From positions 822,798-886,797 of the forward strand of contig NZ_CP061280.1 in assembly GCF_014541205.1 (NCBI RefSeq): a stretch of DNA of 64,000 nucleotides, written 5' to 3'. Positions 8,995 to 22,434 of this stretch are shown here, piece after piece (positions within the stretch are counted from its first letter, which is position 1; every line of letters starts with the position of its first letter). The position numbers and the translations under genes are program-made. The notes under the pieces were generated by a model. That model was not told the origin of the DNA. It made no database searches and worked only from the letters and a program-made list of their open reading frames with translations. The DNA is from Mannheimia bovis (GTDB lineage Bacteria > Pseudomonadota > Gammaproteobacteria > Enterobacterales > Pasteurellaceae).

Positions 8995-9901
8995 AATGAT
9001 GTTCCTTTGACGGCAGAATTTCGGGCAGTTTCAACAAACTCGGATCTCGTTGGGATATAGCGGCTTGGAATGAGCCAACCGTGCGGTCAATTGCCGCCAG
9101 AGTGCTGAATGTTTGGTCTTGGAAATGCAATTGATAATGTAACAGTCCGACTAATTTCTGTTTGGTGTGAGGGTTTAGGTTGTCGCTTAATTTCTCTTGT
9201 CGCCACAGGTCCCACACTTGTAAGTCCACCAGTGGTCGAAACGGTTCGATAAAATCATCGGCTAGGTTGAATGGGTTGAGTTCGCTATGGTGAAAAATGC
9301 CCAAGGTAGGCAACCAGCCGTAGAGCACTAGCGAGCGTGCTACTGCTGAACGTAGAACGGTGTAGGCATAGTTGAGATGGGCATTGATCGCATTTTCTTG
9401 CCAACGGCGGAAATTTTTACCGAAAGCGGTTTGGAAGTAGAGAAGGGCGGCTTGGGCTTCTAGGTTTTCTTTGTCACCGGATTTGACCCGTTTTGCCATA
9501 TTTTGCAATTTTTCGGCGATATCTGACCGCTTGGTTTGGCTCAAAACGAAGGCTTGGTTGCGGATTTTCTGCTGTACAATTACCTGCCAAAGCTGTTTTT
9601 TCAGCGGTTGGCTCATTTCCAGTTGCAGTTTTAAGGTTTTCAGTTGGCGGTGATATTGTCCAAACGGCAACCACTGTCCGCACGGGATAAATTGCTCATC
9701 GCAGGTCAGTAGGGTTATGCCGTTAAGGGCAAGGGCAGAAAGTAAGGGCGTGGTGATCACGGTTTCCCGATGTTCGATTACAATCACGGCAATATCTTCC
9801 AATGGCACACTAAATTCCTGCTCTTCTTGCCAAATCACCATTTGATTTTGGCGAAGGGATAATTTTCCGCCTTTGCTGATTAAAATACTTCGCCAGCTCA
9901 T
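8987..9901 (-). CDS. cas1: CRISPR-associated integrase Cas1, type II-C
   Basis: 304 residues, usual for type II Cas1. It opens [16 protein letters not shown], typical of the N-terminal beta domain, and the C-terminal helical domain contains [19 protein letters not shown] and the acidic/His metal site region [27 protein letters not shown] nine bases before the ATG supports the start. It lies 56 bases after cas9, but an intrinsic terminator occupies that gap, so its expression may be lower than that of cas9. Confidence 0.97.
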   Translation of the reverse strand: MSWRSILISKGGKLSLRQNQMVIWQEEQEFSVPLEDIAVIVIEHRETVITTPLLSALALNGITLLTCDEQFIPCGQWLPFGQYHRQLKTLKLQLEMSQPLKKQLWQVIVQQKIRNQAFVLSQTKRSDIAEKLQNMAKRVKSGDKENLEAQAALLYFQTAFGKNFRRWQENAINAHLNYAYTVLRSAVARSLVLYGWLPTLGIFHHSELNPFNLADDFIEPFRPLVDLQVWDLWRQEKLSDNLNPHTKQKLVGLLHYQLHFQDQTFSTLAAIDRTVGSFQAAISQRDPSLLKLPEILPSKEHHYE

Positions 9902-9917
9902 TGTTTTTATCTCCTAT

Positions 9918-9953
9918 AAAAAAATCCCTGCACCGCAGAACGGGGCAGGGATT
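9918..9953 (-). terminator. Intrinsic terminator between cas9 and cas1
   Basis: On the minus strand, three bases after the cas9 stop, AATCCCTGC is followed by a 13-base loop, GCAGGGATT and a run of seven T. This is a complete rho-independent terminator inside the cas operon, directly before the cas1 ribosome site. Confidence 0.85.
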
Positions 9954-9956
9954 GGA

Positions 9957-12900
9957 TTAGCGAACACCTTGTCGTTTGCTTGGGCGACAAGGGCGGATAT
10001 TTTTACCGAGTTCATCGACTTGGTATTTTTCAAAGGAAAGAGCGGTTTTTACTCCAATGCCACGATGTAAGCCCGACTTACCTTTGTTGATATTACTATC
10101 GGGTTCTTTGAGGTTAATTGCACCTGTTGCACGATCTAATCCATTGTAATAACCAAAGAATGTTTCTTTCTTCGTTTTGACTTGGATTAAATCATTCGGG
10201 AACATCGAGAATAGAAATTGGGCTGTTTCATCCATAATTTCCCATTCATCTTCGTGTTTACCTTGAATAACCGCTCTATTCGGCAAAATCCCTTTCGCCA
10301 CTTGCCAAGTATAAATCGGCACAAGGAAGTATTTTCCGCCTTTAATAAACACATCAACCCGCACCATTGAGGCGTTGTCGGCTACGCCATTGCCATTACG
10401 CACCACTACGCCTGATTTTTGTACTTGTTCGACCCTCACGGCTTTCACCTGTTGTCCGCCGTTTTTATAGAACGGCTCGGTAAAAGCTTTGGAAGGATCG
10501 TCTTTAAACTCAGTTAAACGGGCTTTTAATGCCTCATAAAGATCTTTTTCCCGTTCACGATTGACCATATTTTCCAGATCTTTTAATTTGAGCTGAGTGA
10601 GTGGCACTTTGGAGACACTCACCCCTTCAGCTAAGCGTTTAGCAGATTTAATCGTCTCCATATGCCCTGGTCCACTCATTTTGCGGGTTGGCATACGGGA
10701 TACAAACAGCGGTTGTACAAATTCGTGGTTTGCCTCAGGGCGATCCGGCAGTTGGATAATCAGATCTTCTTGTGGATTTTCACTGAAAATGCGGATCATC
10801 ACCTCTTGGCGGAAGAAATGCCACGGTTCAGGGAAATGCAACGGAATAATTTCGCCGGTTTCATAATCAATTCGTTCAGCCGTTTTAAGATTACCCTCTT
10901 GGTATTTCACAAAACGGGTAATCTTCTGTTGCATTGCCACGGTAGAGCAGGCAACCACAACTGCATCAAGGGCGTGGTGGCGGTCGCTCTCTTCTCGCAC
11001 TTTGGTTAAGCCCCAACGCCCACGTAAGAAAGCGGTGATTTGACCGTTTGAGGCAAACACCCGATTTTTTCCTTTGCCGGTTAAATGCAAGTTATCACGC
11101 ACAAAATTCACTAAGAAACGGGCAATATAGCGTGTGTCATTTAAGTTGCGTTCAATAAAGCCTTGCTCATCTAATTTTTGGGTTAAAATTCGCTGTTTTT
11201 TCGCATACGGAAAACGGCAACCATTGACCCGAGCAATAAATAACGCCCACCGCTGTTCATCTTTGCTCAACCACTCAAATGGCGTTTGATTGCCTTTATT
11301 CTGATTTTCGCCAGCAAGCACCAATACTTTGTTATTTTGACTATCGTCCCAAGTACGGGAAAACGGCAGGGCGTGGTCGATTTCTACATAGCCTTTTTCT
11401 AACAAACGGTGTAAATCCAGTGCTTTTCCGCTATATAGGCATTGTCCGTTTTGTTGATCGTAAAGACGTAATGCCAAAATATCTTTAGCTTTGGGTTCTG
11501 CCAAAATATGGGGGAAGCGTTCTTTGAACGAAAGTATCGCTTTTTCTCGTTCGGTACGGTTTTGCTCTTGCCGTTTTTCAATTTCTTTGCGATCTTTATA
11601 GGATTTTCCCAGTTCTCGTGCGGTTTCAATATGAATACGAGCCGGTGAGCCGTAAAGGCGGATCACGGCATTAATCACTTTTCTGGCTTGGCTGAGTGAA
11701 CGCAATACCACCGGATTGCGGATTTCATCAGCAGGAATTGGAGGTAGCAAGCGGTTAATTTCCCCTGATTTTTTACCAAAATGGTCGCCGTAAATCTGTT
11801 GGCACGCCTCGTCATAACGCAATCCTTGTTCCATCAACGGCACAATCTTGTAGAGGCTTTTTAAGGAAAGTTGAATGAATTGATCGAAGTTGAGGTTTTC
11901 CAGCAGAGCGTTTAGCACTGTCTCAGACAATTTTCCGTTGAGTTGTTCAGTGATGTCGTTATCGGTTTTGTAAATAGAGAATGTCGTGCCGATTTCGTCT
12001 AAAAGTGCGGTCTGATTTTTCAAGGTTTCCCACGCTGATTTATCCGCCTTTTCCACCGCTTTACGAATAGCGTGGTAGGCTTTCAGCTCGATCAGTGTGG
12101 CATCTTCGGCTTTCTCTTTGCCGTAACGCACACCATTGAAACGAGCCTCTTCCGATAAACCCAATAATTTACGCACTTGGGTGTAGGTGAGTTTGGCTTT
12201 TTCATAAGGCTGATTGAGCAACAACGTCCGTTCTTCTAGATTTAGGGCACGTTCCGAGCCGTTTTCCAAAATCCGTAAATTATTGAGTTTGGTCAGCCAC
12301 ACAAAACGTTCCGCTGTGTAGCTGTGTTTGGCGGCTTTATATTTGTTGGTTTCAAAGGTACATTTGCCGAGCATTTTCAAAATCGCATCGCCTGATAACG
12401 CCGGTTTTTGCCACATTAGCAAATTGCAAAATTCCTGCTCTAATTGACCGCTTGTATGTGGGTTTCCGAGTTCTCGCTGGGTTTGGAAGAGTAGTTGCAT
12501 TTCAGCGAGTAGATCCTTACGGTCGAAAGTATGCGTATACGCCCCTCGCTGATTGCGGATATGTCCCTCTTCAAGAGCAAATTTTTTCACCGCAATTTCT
12601 GCCGGTGTGCGGAATTGGTTTTCAATCAATAATTGATGGTTGTCCTTCACACCAGAAAGCAATGCACCCATTTCTTTATCCGCACTTTTCGCTTCATTTT
12701 TACGTTGAGAAAGATAGCCACGATGTTTTAACAGATGAAGTAAGACGGCGGACCACTCTCGGGGTGAAAGACGTTCATCTAAGCTTTTCACTCGTAATGC
12801 CCAGCAATCAATAGGCAATTTAGCAAGTTCTTCTTTACTAATGATATTATATTGTTTTAATAGACGTTTCCCTTTTAATAGGCGAAAGGCTCGGCGACGG

Positions 12901-13100
12901 ATTAAACGGCGGGTTGAACGGGCAAGACGACGGGCAAGGGCGAGTGATTCACCGGTTTTGGCAACTTCTGCCTTATCAAAGGTACGTACACCGACATCAA
13001 TCAACCGAATCGGAAAGCCATCTTCATCAATTTCTACTATTGCCCAGCCAATGGAAGCAATGCCTAAATCAAGACCAAGAATATAGTGAAGCTGTTTCAT
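9957..13100 (-). CDS. cas9: CRISPR-associated endonuclease Cas9, type II-C, NmeCas9-like
   Basis: 1047 residues from the ATG at 13100 (GGAGAAACGCAG upstream); an in-frame ATG at 13142 overlaps the promoter and is rejected. RuvC-I is [15 protein letters not shown] with catalytic Asp11. The Arg-rich bridge helix follows ([19 protein letters not shown]). RuvC-II has [13 protein letters not shown] carries [17 protein letters not shown] with the catalytic His near residue 570. RuvC-III has [13 protein letters not shown]. The C-terminal PAM-interacting domain ends [20 protein letters not shown]. By memory it resembles Neisseria meningitidis Cas9 (1082 residues) along nearly all its length, with a divergent patch at about 993-1012 in the PAM-reading region. 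All nuclease residues are intact, so it should be an active RNA-guided nuclease. Confidence 0.98.
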   Translation of the reverse strand: MKQLHYILGLDLGIASIGWAIVEIDEDGFPIRLIDVGVRTFDKAEVAKTGESLALARRLARSTRRLIRRRAFRLLKGKRLLKQYNIISKEELAKLPIDCWALRVKSLDERLSPREWSAVLLHLLKHRGYLSQRKNEAKSADKEMGALLSGVKDNHQLLIENQFRTPAEIAVKKFALEEGHIRNQRGAYTHTFDRKDLLAEMQLLFQTQRELGNPHTSGQLEQEFCNLLMWQKPALSGDAILKMLGKCTFETNKYKAAKHSYTAERFVWLTKLNNLRILENGSERALNLEERTLLLNQPYEKAKLTYTQVRKLLGLSEEARFNGVRYGKEKAEDATLIELKAYHAIRKAVEKADKSAWETLKNQTALLDEIGTTFSIYKTDNDITEQLNGKLSETVLNALLENLNFDQFIQLSLKSLYKIVPLMEQGLRYDEACQQIYGDHFGKKSGEINRLLPPIPADEIRNPVVLRSLSQARKVINAVIRLYGSPARIHIETARELGKSYKDRKEIEKRQEQNRTEREKAILSFKERFPHILAEPKAKDILALRLYDQQNGQCLYSGKALDLHRLLEKGYVEIDHALPFSRTWDDSQNNKVLVLAGENQNKGNQTPFEWLSKDEQRWALFIARVNGCRFPYAKKQRILTQKLDEQGFIERNLNDTRYIARFLVNFVRDNLHLTGKGKNRVFASNGQITAFLRGRWGLTKVREESDRHHALDAVVVACSTVAMQQKITRFVKYQEGNLKTAERIDYETGEIIPLHFPEPWHFFRQEVMIRIFSENPQEDLIIQLPDRPEANHEFVQPLFVSRMPTRKMSGPGHMETIKSAKRLAEGVSVSKVPLTQLKLKDLENMVNREREKDLYEALKARLTEFKDDPSKAFTEPFYKNGGQQVKAVRVEQVQKSGVVVRNGNGVADNASMVRVDVFIKGGKYFLVPIYTWQVAKGILPNRAVIQGKHEDEWEIMDETAQFLFSMFPNDLIQVKTKKETFFGYYNGLDRATGAINLKEPDSNINKGKSGLHRGIGVKTALSFEKYQVDELGKNIRPCRPSKRQGVR

Positions 13101-13124
13101 CTGCGTTTCTCCTATCAAATAGAT

Positions 13125-13152
13125 TTGACAAAAATTATACAACAGTTAGAAT
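13125..13152 (+). promoter_or_regulatory. tracrRNA promoter, overlapping the divergent cas9 promoter
   Basis: TTGACA (13125-13130), 16 bases, then TAGAAT (13147-13152) on the plus strand, giving a start near 13158-13160, just before the anti-repeat. On the minus strand a perfect TATAAT (13134-13139) serves cas9, so the two promoters interlock. Confidence 0.75.
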
Positions 13153-13157
13153 ATGCC

Positions 13158-13260
13158 GTGTAGTACTGCGAAATGAGAAACGTTGCTACAATAAGGAATT
13201 CGAAAGAATTACCGTAATGCTCTGCCCCTTGATACTTTGGTATTAAGGGGCATCATTTTT
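13158..13260 (+). ncRNA. tracrRNA of the type II-C system
   Basis: The anti-repeat (about 13160-13192) is complementary to the CRISPR repeat: GTAGTACTGCGAAATGAG pairs with the 3' half and GCTACAAT with the 5' half, with a bulge at ACGTT. A nexus region follows (AAGGAATTCGAAAGAATT), then the end hairpin TGCCCCTT...AAGGGGCA (13223-13252) with an inner ATAC/GTAT stem and TCATTTTT. This matches the layout of the N. meningitidis tracrRNA, including CTCTGCCCCTT. It is transcribed away from cas9. Confidence 0.93.
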
Positions 13261-13357
13261 ATTGATGTAATAGAAAGCGATATTTGATGAAATTATTTTC
13301 AATATGATTGTAAATTCAACAAGCGGTAAAAAATTTAAAATTTTTTGCAAAAAACAC
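13261..13357. other. Intergenic stretch upstream of the rRNA promoter
   Basis: AT-rich sequence with one uptake-like motif (CAAGCGGTAAA, from about 13319). It probably includes the upstream AT-rich element of the rRNA promoter. No gene is seen. Confidence 0.4.
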
Positions 13358-13385
13358 TTGCGTAGATTTAATATTTCTCTATAAT
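13358..13385 (+). promoter_or_regulatory. rRNA operon promoter
   Basis: TTGCGT (13358-13363), 16 bases, TATAAT (13380-13385), followed by a GC-containing discriminator GCACCGC as expected for a growth-rate and ppGpp controlled stable RNA promoter. A/T tracts lie immediately upstream. Confidence 0.75.
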
Positions 13386-13396
13386 GCACCGCACAC

Positions 13397-13450
13397 AACG
13401 ACGCACTGTTGTGAACAGTTAAGTTAATATTCAGTGCGTCGTTCTTTTTT
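13397..13450 (+). terminator. Terminator-like hairpin in the rRNA leader
   Basis: AACGACGCACTG (13397-13408) pairs perfectly with CAGTGCGTCGTT (13432-13443), followed by CTTTTTT. It has the form of an intrinsic terminator but lies between the promoter and boxA, so it is more likely a leader attenuator or processing signal. Confidence 0.7.
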
Positions 13451-13462
13451 GTTCTTTAACAA
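13450..13462 (+). promoter_or_regulatory. boxA antitermination element of the rRNA leader
   Basis: TGTTCTTTAACAA followed by TTTATCAGACAATCTGTG matches the conserved boxA/boxC region of gammaproteobacterial rrn leaders, where NusB/NusE bind to permit transcription through the rRNA genes. Confidence 0.8.
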
Positions 13463-13646
13463 TTTATCAGACAATCTGTGTGGGCACTTGTTGATAGACT
13501 TGATTTAAAACTATTTTTTTAATTTTGAAGTCTTAATAGGTGCTTAACTAGAAATTCATTACTTTCTTTTAACTGAACTTTTTTAAGTTGAGCTAAGTTT
13601 GAAAGTGCGATTTTATGTCAGTACATATTGAGCGATTAAACTTTTT

Positions 13647-15186
<1,540 letters not shown>

Positions 15187-15385
15187 CCAAAAATCAAGGG
15201 CGAAGCTAAGCGAGAGCGAAGTGGAGCAGAAACGACAGCAAGTGTTCACACAGATTGTTTGATAAAGCAGTAGGACAAGATGAATGAGATTTAGACATTC
15301 AAGCGGTTAAAATCTTGCAAGATTTTGCAAATGTCGCTAAAATGTTTAACCCAAAATGGAAAAGTGGAAAGCATCTTTAAATGTT

Positions 15386-15461
15386 GTCCCCATCGTCTAG
15401 AGGCCTAGGACATCGCCCTTTCACGGCGGTAACCGGGGTTCGAATCCCCGTGGGGACGCCA
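15386..15461 (+). tRNA. gltT: tRNA-Glu (anticodon TTC)
   Basis: 76 bases from GTCCCCATCGTC to GGGGACGCCA with encoded CCA. The anticodon loop CTTTCAC gives TTC at 15420-15422. It lies in the 16S-23S spacer, as in one of the two usual spacer types of Pasteurellaceae. Confidence 0.97.
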
Positions 15462-15487
15462 TTTAAAGATGATTTTTATTGTCTTAA

Positions 15488-15500
15488 TGTTCTTTAAAAA
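15488..15500 (+). promoter_or_regulatory. Second boxA-like element, upstream of 23S
   Basis: TGTTCTTTAAAAA resembles the leader boxA and lies in the spacer before 23S, as in other gammaproteobacterial rrn operons. It would reload the antitermination complex. Confidence 0.6.
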
Positions 15501-15665
15501 TTTAGAAACAAGCTGAAAAACTGAGAGATTTTCGAAAGAAAGTCTGAGTAGTTCAAAAATCTTAGCTGAACAAAAGCAGCTAAGTGTTTAGTTTAAAAAC
15601 TAACTTTAAGTGTTTTGTTTTTTCTTTCTCTGGATTGAAATAACAGAAAACATTTGAGGTTGTAT

Positions 15666-18565
<2,900 letters not shown>

Positions 18566-18709
18566 ACAACGCTCAAGTGTTTTTATAGAGAAACAAGAAG
18601 ACACAAGGCGAAGTAAAGTAAAGACTAAACAAAAAAGACGAATGAAGAAAAGACAAACAAAGAGAAGAATACTCAAAGTAGCAGCTTGTTTTTAGATTTT
18701 AACTGAATT

Positions 18710-18827
18710 ATCCCGATGACCATAGTGCTGTGGTTCTACCTGACACCATTCCGAACTCAGAAGTAAAACGCAGTAACGTCGATGGTAGTGTGGTGTTTCG
18801 CCATGTGAGAGTAGAGCATCATCGGGT
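18710..18827 (+). rRNA. rrf: 5S ribosomal RNA
   Basis: About 118 bases. The terminal stem pairs ATCCCGATGA with TCATCGGG, and the core has CCGAACTCAGAAGTAAAACG and GATGGTAGTGTGG as in E. coli 5S. It follows 23S by 144 bases of purine-rich spacer with no other feature. Ends are approximate. Confidence 0.96.
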
Positions 18828-18866
18828 TTTACCGAATACATAAGAGAAGATAGATAGAGAGAAGAG

Positions 18867-18895
18867 CCCCTAAGTAGAGATACTTAGGGGTTTTT
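18867..18895 (+). terminator. rRNA operon terminator
   Basis: CCCCTAAGTA, a 4-base loop, TACTTAGGGG and TTTTT: a strong intrinsic terminator 40 bases after 5S. Confidence 0.92.
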
Positions 18896-18920
18896 ATTAT
18901 TTTAAAGAGCAGGAAAAAAT

Positions 18921-18961
18921 AACCGTTTGTTGCCTGAAATGAGGTAGCAAGCGGTTTTTTT
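18921..18961 (+). terminator. Second terminator built on an uptake sequence
   Basis: AACCGTTTGTTGCCT (18921-18935) pairs, with three G-U pairs, to AGGTAGCAAGCGGTT (18942-18956), followed by TTTTT. It backs up the rrn terminator. The remaining sequence to 19118 holds no gene. Confidence 0.65.
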
Positions 18962-19118
18962 ATAACTGAAATTTGCAAAATGAAGATGGGATAAAAATTA
19001 GACAGCCAATGGGATAATCCCATTGTTCTACTTGCTATGCAAGTAGAACAAATAAAGTACTGACAAAATAATGAGATATTTTGTTTAGTTAATATGGTTT
19101 TTATATAGGAACCCAATA

Positions 19119-19304
19119 ATGCTGATAATGAAATTTGAAAATGGTAAATGGTTTTATACCGATAATATAGGAAATAAATACCAATATGATTTAACTGATC
19201 CAAGTGACCAACTTAGTTATAAAATAGATGTAGATGCTCAAATGAGAGATCAATTATCGCTAAATCTGACTAGAGATAAAAATGGTGGAGGTATCTATGA
19301 GTAG
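19119..19304 (+). CDS. Small hypothetical protein
   Basis: 61 residues, acidic, starting MLIMKFENGKWFYTDNIGNKYQYDL, with no signal peptide or membrane segment. AGGAA lies 10 bases upstream of the ATG. It overlaps the next gene by 8 bases (ATGAGTAG), which argues that both are real and translated together. No family recognised. The pair is low in GC, lies right behind the rRNA operon and is flanked by terminators on both sides. Confidence 0.6.
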   Translation: MLIMKFENGKWFYTDNIGNKYQYDLTDPSDQLSYKIDVDAQMRDQLSLNLTRDKNGGGIYE

Positions 19305-19611
19305 TTCTTATGAAGAAGTTTTTGATGAATTTACGGATAGACAATTAGTGTCTATTTTAGAAGAAGCAGATTATGAAAATGTGAGAATTGTTAAACGAGG
19401 TCTTATTGCATTTACTCGTGATGGTATGAATTATCTCGTAAGTAATGGATATGATGATTCCATAGAAATATTTATGGCATTTAATGATATCGATATATCA
19501 TTTAAAGAAATGAACAAGTGGAATTGCGAAAAGCGATTTATAACAGTTCAGAAAATATTTTCTTTATCTAGATTAGGTGGTTTAGCGAGCCTGTTGAAAA
19601 TGTTTAAGTAA
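19297..19611 (+). CDS. Small hypothetical protein, possibly YbjN-like
   Basis: 104 residues from the ATG at 19297, chosen because GGAGG precedes it; the frame opens further upstream. The text NYLVSNGYDDSIEIFMAF and MNKWNCEKRF recalls the YbjN fold, in which an N-x-WN-x(2)-RF motif is usual. The C-terminal 20 residues (from KIFSLSRLGG) do not continue the expected strands, so the gene may be shortened or frameshifted near 19550. Function unknown. Confidence 0.55.
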   Translation: MSSSYEEVFDEFTDRQLVSILEEADYENVRIVKRGLIAFTRDGMNYLVSNGYDDSIEIFMAFNDIDISFKEMNKWNCEKRFITVQKIFSLSRLGGLASLLKMFK

Positions 19612-19676
19612 CCTATCTCAAATTCGATTTAGTGAGCTTCTTAAAGAAGCAAAAAGATTAAGAACGAACCCCAAGC

Positions 19677-19706
19677 CCCAAGGTAAAGAATACTTGGGGT
19701 TTTTTA
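19677..19706 (+). terminator. Intrinsic terminator after the small gene pair
   Basis: CCCCAAGGTA, short loop, TACTTGGGG, TTTTTTATT. Stem with one mismatch followed by a T run. Confidence 0.85.
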
Positions 19707-19813
19707 TTAAATTTTACAAATAGAATCATCATCATAGCTATATTTACGCTATATTAATAGATCTGAATATTTGATAGAATAAATACATATTGATTTTTTA
19801 TGGCTAATTTGCT

Positions 19814-20644
19814 TTGTTTGAATATTTCCTTTCGCTTTCTCCTGTATGGCAGGCATTTTTAGCCGGGTTATTTACTTGGGGATGTACAATTTTAGGCTCA
19901 TCATTTGTCTATTTTTTTAGATCGGTAAATCGAAAATTATTGGACAGTATGATGGGCTTTGCTGCCGGTGTGATGATTGCAGCTTCATTTTGGTCTTTGC
20001 TTTCACCTTCTTTAGATTATGCCGAAGCTGATTATGGTGAGCTAGCTTGGCTGCCGGCAGCGATTGGCTTTCTTGCTGGTGGTGCTTTCATCAGACTAAT
20101 TGACTATATCGTTCCACATTTACACCTTAGTAAGCCTATTGAGCAAGCAGAAGGAAATAAGCAGCTTACAAAAGGGTTGTCAAAAACTACTTTACTGTTT
20201 TTAGCCATTACGATCCATAATATTCCAGAAGGGTTGGCTATTGGTGTAACTTTTGGAGCTTTAGCAAGCCAAATGGCGAGTGTAGATGCTTCTATTATGG
20301 GAGCGATTGGCTTAGCAATAGGTATTGGTTTACAGAATATACCTGAGGGTTCTTCTCTTGCTCTTCCAATTAGGGCTGAGGGGCATAGTAGAAAAAAAGC
20401 CTTTTGGTATGGAGCTATGTCTGCGGCAGTTGAACCTATTGCAGCGGTTATTGGTGCGATTTTTGTGCTTTCGATGACGGCAATTCTACCTTATGCTCTT
20501 GCTTTTGCCGCTGGAGCGATGATTTTCGTGGTAGTAGAAGAGCTAATTCCTGAATCACAAAGCAATGGTAATACCGATATTGCAACCTTAAGTTTAATGC
20601 TAGGCTTTGTGGTAATGATGATATTAGATGTTGCTTTAGGGTAA
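19814..20644 (+). CDS. ZIP-family metal transporter (GufA/ZupT-like)
   Basis: 276 residues, about eight membrane helices. The ZIP signature is duplicated in the expected two helices: HNIPEGLAIGVTFG and QNIPEGSSLALPIR, whose His/Asn/Glu residues line the binuclear metal site. A third acidic block, VVEELIPE, lies near the C-terminus. It should import Zn or other divalent ions across the inner membrane. The start is uncertain: the frame opens after a TAA at 19805 and the first candidate is TTG at 19814; there is no convincing ribosome site, and an ATG at 19800 is in another frame. Length compared with ZupT (257) suggests little is missing. Confidence 0.85.
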   Translation: MFEYFLSLSPVWQAFLAGLFTWGCTILGSSFVYFFRSVNRKLLDSMMGFAAGVMIAASFWSLLSPSLDYAEADYGELAWLPAAIGFLAGGAFIRLIDYIVPHLHLSKPIEQAEGNKQLTKGLSKTTLLFLAITIHNIPEGLAIGVTFGALASQMASVDASIMGAIGLAIGIGLQNIPEGSSLALPIRAEGHSRKKAFWYGAMSAAVEPIAAVIGAIFVLSMTAILPYALAFAAGAMIFVVVEELIPESQSNGNTDIATLSLMLGFVVMMILDVALG

Positions 20645-20647
20645 GGT

Positions 20648-21067
20648 ATGATTTGGTATAATGCACTTTTTGGTTTTAAAGGTAGATTAAACAGACAAGG
20701 CTTTTGGACAGGCTTTTTGATTAACTTTGTTTTTCTATTGATAGTCGCTATTTTTCTGGCAGATTTGGCTAATTTAACTTTTTTTAGTTTTTTACCGTTA
20801 TGGGTTTCAGTATTTAGCCTATCTGCGATTATTGTGAAACGTTTGCACGATAGAGACCGCTCAGGTAAAGCCCTGTTAATGGTATTAGTGCCGATTATTT
20901 GCTATCTGGCATCAGGCTATACTCAAGGTATAATGAAAGTATTACTTGGCAATGTAATGCCTGCCTTTATTGCGATGATCCTCTTCTTAGAATGGGGTAT
21001 TTTTAAAGGAAACCCAAATCCAAACCAGTACGGTGAGCGAGGCTTATCATTTAAATTAAGAGAATAA
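20648..21067 (+). CDS. DUF805 inner-membrane protein
   Basis: 139 residues with about four hydrophobic helices. Family marks are [13 protein letters not shown] at the start, [13 protein letters not shown] in the middle and NPNQYGERG at the end. These proteins are widespread and of unknown role. The gene starts 3 bases after the ZIP gene and ends just before engB, so the three are probably co-transcribed. Confidence 0.85.
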   Translation: MIWYNALFGFKGRLNRQGFWTGFLINFVFLLIVAIFLADLANLTFFSFLPLWVSVFSLSAIIVKRLHDRDRSGKALLMVLVPIICYLASGYTQGIMKVLLGNVMPAFIAMILFLEWGIFKGNPNPNQYGERGLSFKLRE

Positions 21068-21068
21068 A

Positions 21069-21680
21069 ATGAAATTAAATTATCATAAAACCCATTTTTT
21101 AACCTCCGCTCCTGATATTCGCCACTTACCGGAAGATACAGGTGTGGAAATTGCGTTTGCCGGCCGTTCTAATGCGGGCAAATCAACGGCATTAAATGCT
21201 TTAACGAATCAAAAAAGTTTAGCTCGTACCTCTAAAACGCCGGGTCGAACCCAATTAATCAACTTATTTGAAGTAGAACCGAATTGTAAGTTGGTGGATT
21301 TGCCGGGCTACGGTTATGCAGCTGTTCCAGAACAAATGAAAATTCAATGGCAAAAGGCATTGGGTGAATACTTACAAAAACGAGAATGCTTAGGTGGTGT
21401 AGTGGTTTTAATGGATATTCGACATCCATTAAAAGATCTTGATCAACAGATGATTGAATGGGCAGTTTCAGCAGATTTACCCGTTTTATTACTATTGACC
21501 AAAGCGGATAAATTAAGTCAATCAGCTCGCTCTAAACAAGTGAAAATGGTGCGAGAGGCAATTTTGCCTTTTCAAGGCGATATTCAAGTTGAGGCTTACT
21601 CGGCATTAAATAAAATTGGCGTGGATAAGCTCTCAGCTAAATTAGATAGCTGGTTTGCCCCTATTTTTGAAGCAGAATAA
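21069..21680 (+). CDS. engB: Ribosome biogenesis GTPase EngB (YihA/YsxC)
   Basis: 203 residues. GTPase motifs in order: G1 GRSNAGKST (about residues 34-42), G2 region SKTPGRTQ, G3 DLPGYGYA, G4 TKADK and G5 SALNK. EngB is essential in E. coli and acts in 50S subunit assembly. The start lies one base after the previous stop. Confidence 0.96.
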   Translation: MKLNYHKTHFLTSAPDIRHLPEDTGVEIAFAGRSNAGKSTALNALTNQKSLARTSKTPGRTQLINLFEVEPNCKLVDLPGYGYAAVPEQMKIQWQKALGEYLQKRECLGGVVVLMDIRHPLKDLDQQMIEWAVSADLPVLLLLTKADKLSQSARSKQVKMVREAILPFQGDIQVEAYSALNKIGVDKLSAKLDSWFAPIFEAE

Positions 21681-21694
21681 ATGAGGAATTGAGT

Positions 21695-22123
21695 ATGTAC
21701 AATTTAGAAGAATTACGAGCTGAAACCGATGAAATTATTGAAAATTTATTAAAAGACGGTTCAGATCCTGATGCACTTTATATTATTGAGCATCACGTTG
21801 CACATCGAGACTTTGATAAATTAGAGAAATTAGTGGTTGATGCTTATAAACTTGGCTATGAAATTTCTGAAGCGGAAGAAGTGGAAGAAGAAAATGGCAA
21901 AGTCATTTTTGTGTGTGATATCGTGAGTGAAATTAACTTAAATGCAGATCTCATTACGGCACAACAGAAAGAATTACTGCCTTTAATTGAAAAAGCGGGT
22001 GCTGAATATGAAGGTTGGGGAACTTACTTTGAAGATCCAAATGCTGATGACGATGAGTACGGTGATGATGGCGAGTTCTTCGACGAAGACGATGATTTTG
22101 ATGACGAACCAACTCGTCATTAA
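21695..22123 (+). CDS. rraB: Ribonuclease E inhibitor RraB
   Basis: 142 residues from the ATG at 21695, with GAGGAATT upstream; a TTG 6 bases earlier is less likely. The start [29 protein letters not shown] and the very acidic tail (from about residue 120, [21 protein letters not shown]) are typical of RraB, which binds the C-terminal half of RNase E and alters mRNA decay. It follows engB by 14 bases. Confidence 0.9.
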   Translation: MYNLEELRAETDEIIENLLKDGSDPDALYIIEHHVAHRDFDKLEKLVVDAYKLGYEISEAEEVEEENGKVIFVCDIVSEINLNADLITAQQKELLPLIEKAGAEYEGWGTYFEDPNADDDEYGDDGEFFDEDDDFDDEPTRH

Positions 22124-22127
22124 AAAT

Positions 22128-22174
22128 ACAAGCGGTGGATTTATGTAAATTTTTTGCATAATTTCACCGCTTGT
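22128..22174. terminator. Inverted uptake-sequence pair between rraB and tusA
   Basis: ACAAGCGGTG (22128-22137) and CACCGCTTGT (22165-22174) are exact complements lying between convergent genes; a likely two-way terminator. Confidence 0.6.
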
Positions 22175-22181
22175 CTTGCAT

Positions 22182-22424
22182 TTAGGATAATCCTTTTTTT
22201 ATCCAATAGTGATATGGCGAGGAAGAAATCTCTTTTTGAAGAAGCTGATGATCCATAAATTCGCAAAAACTCGGAATATCGCGAGTAGTTGCAGGGTCGT
22301 CGGCAATAATATGTAGAACCTCGCCATCTTCCATTGTGCGGATTGTTTTACGGGTCAGCATTACCGGCTCCGGGCAGCGTAGCCCTAAGGTATCTAATTC
22401 TCTATTTACAATTAACTTATTCAT
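22182..22424 (-). CDS. tusA: Sulfur carrier protein TusA
   Basis: 80 residues, full length. The active-site motif [10 protein letters not shown] places the sulfur-accepting Cys at residue 17. TusA takes persulfide sulfur from IscS and passes it to TusBCD for 2-thiouridine formation in tRNA. It is divergent from pepQ, whose ATG lies 10 bases away on the other strand, so the two promoters must overlap the opposite genes. Confidence 0.95.
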   Translation of the reverse strand: MNKLIVNRELDTLGLRCPEPVMLTRKTIRTMEDGEVLHIIADDPATTRDIPSFCEFMDHQLLQKEISSSPYHYWIKKGLS

Positions 22425-22434
22425 TCTATTCCTT

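Noticed and set aside
13101-13142. Longer Cas9 start at 13142
   Set aside because: It would cover the cas9 -10 element, and the ATG at 13100 has a proper ribosome site and family-like N-terminus.
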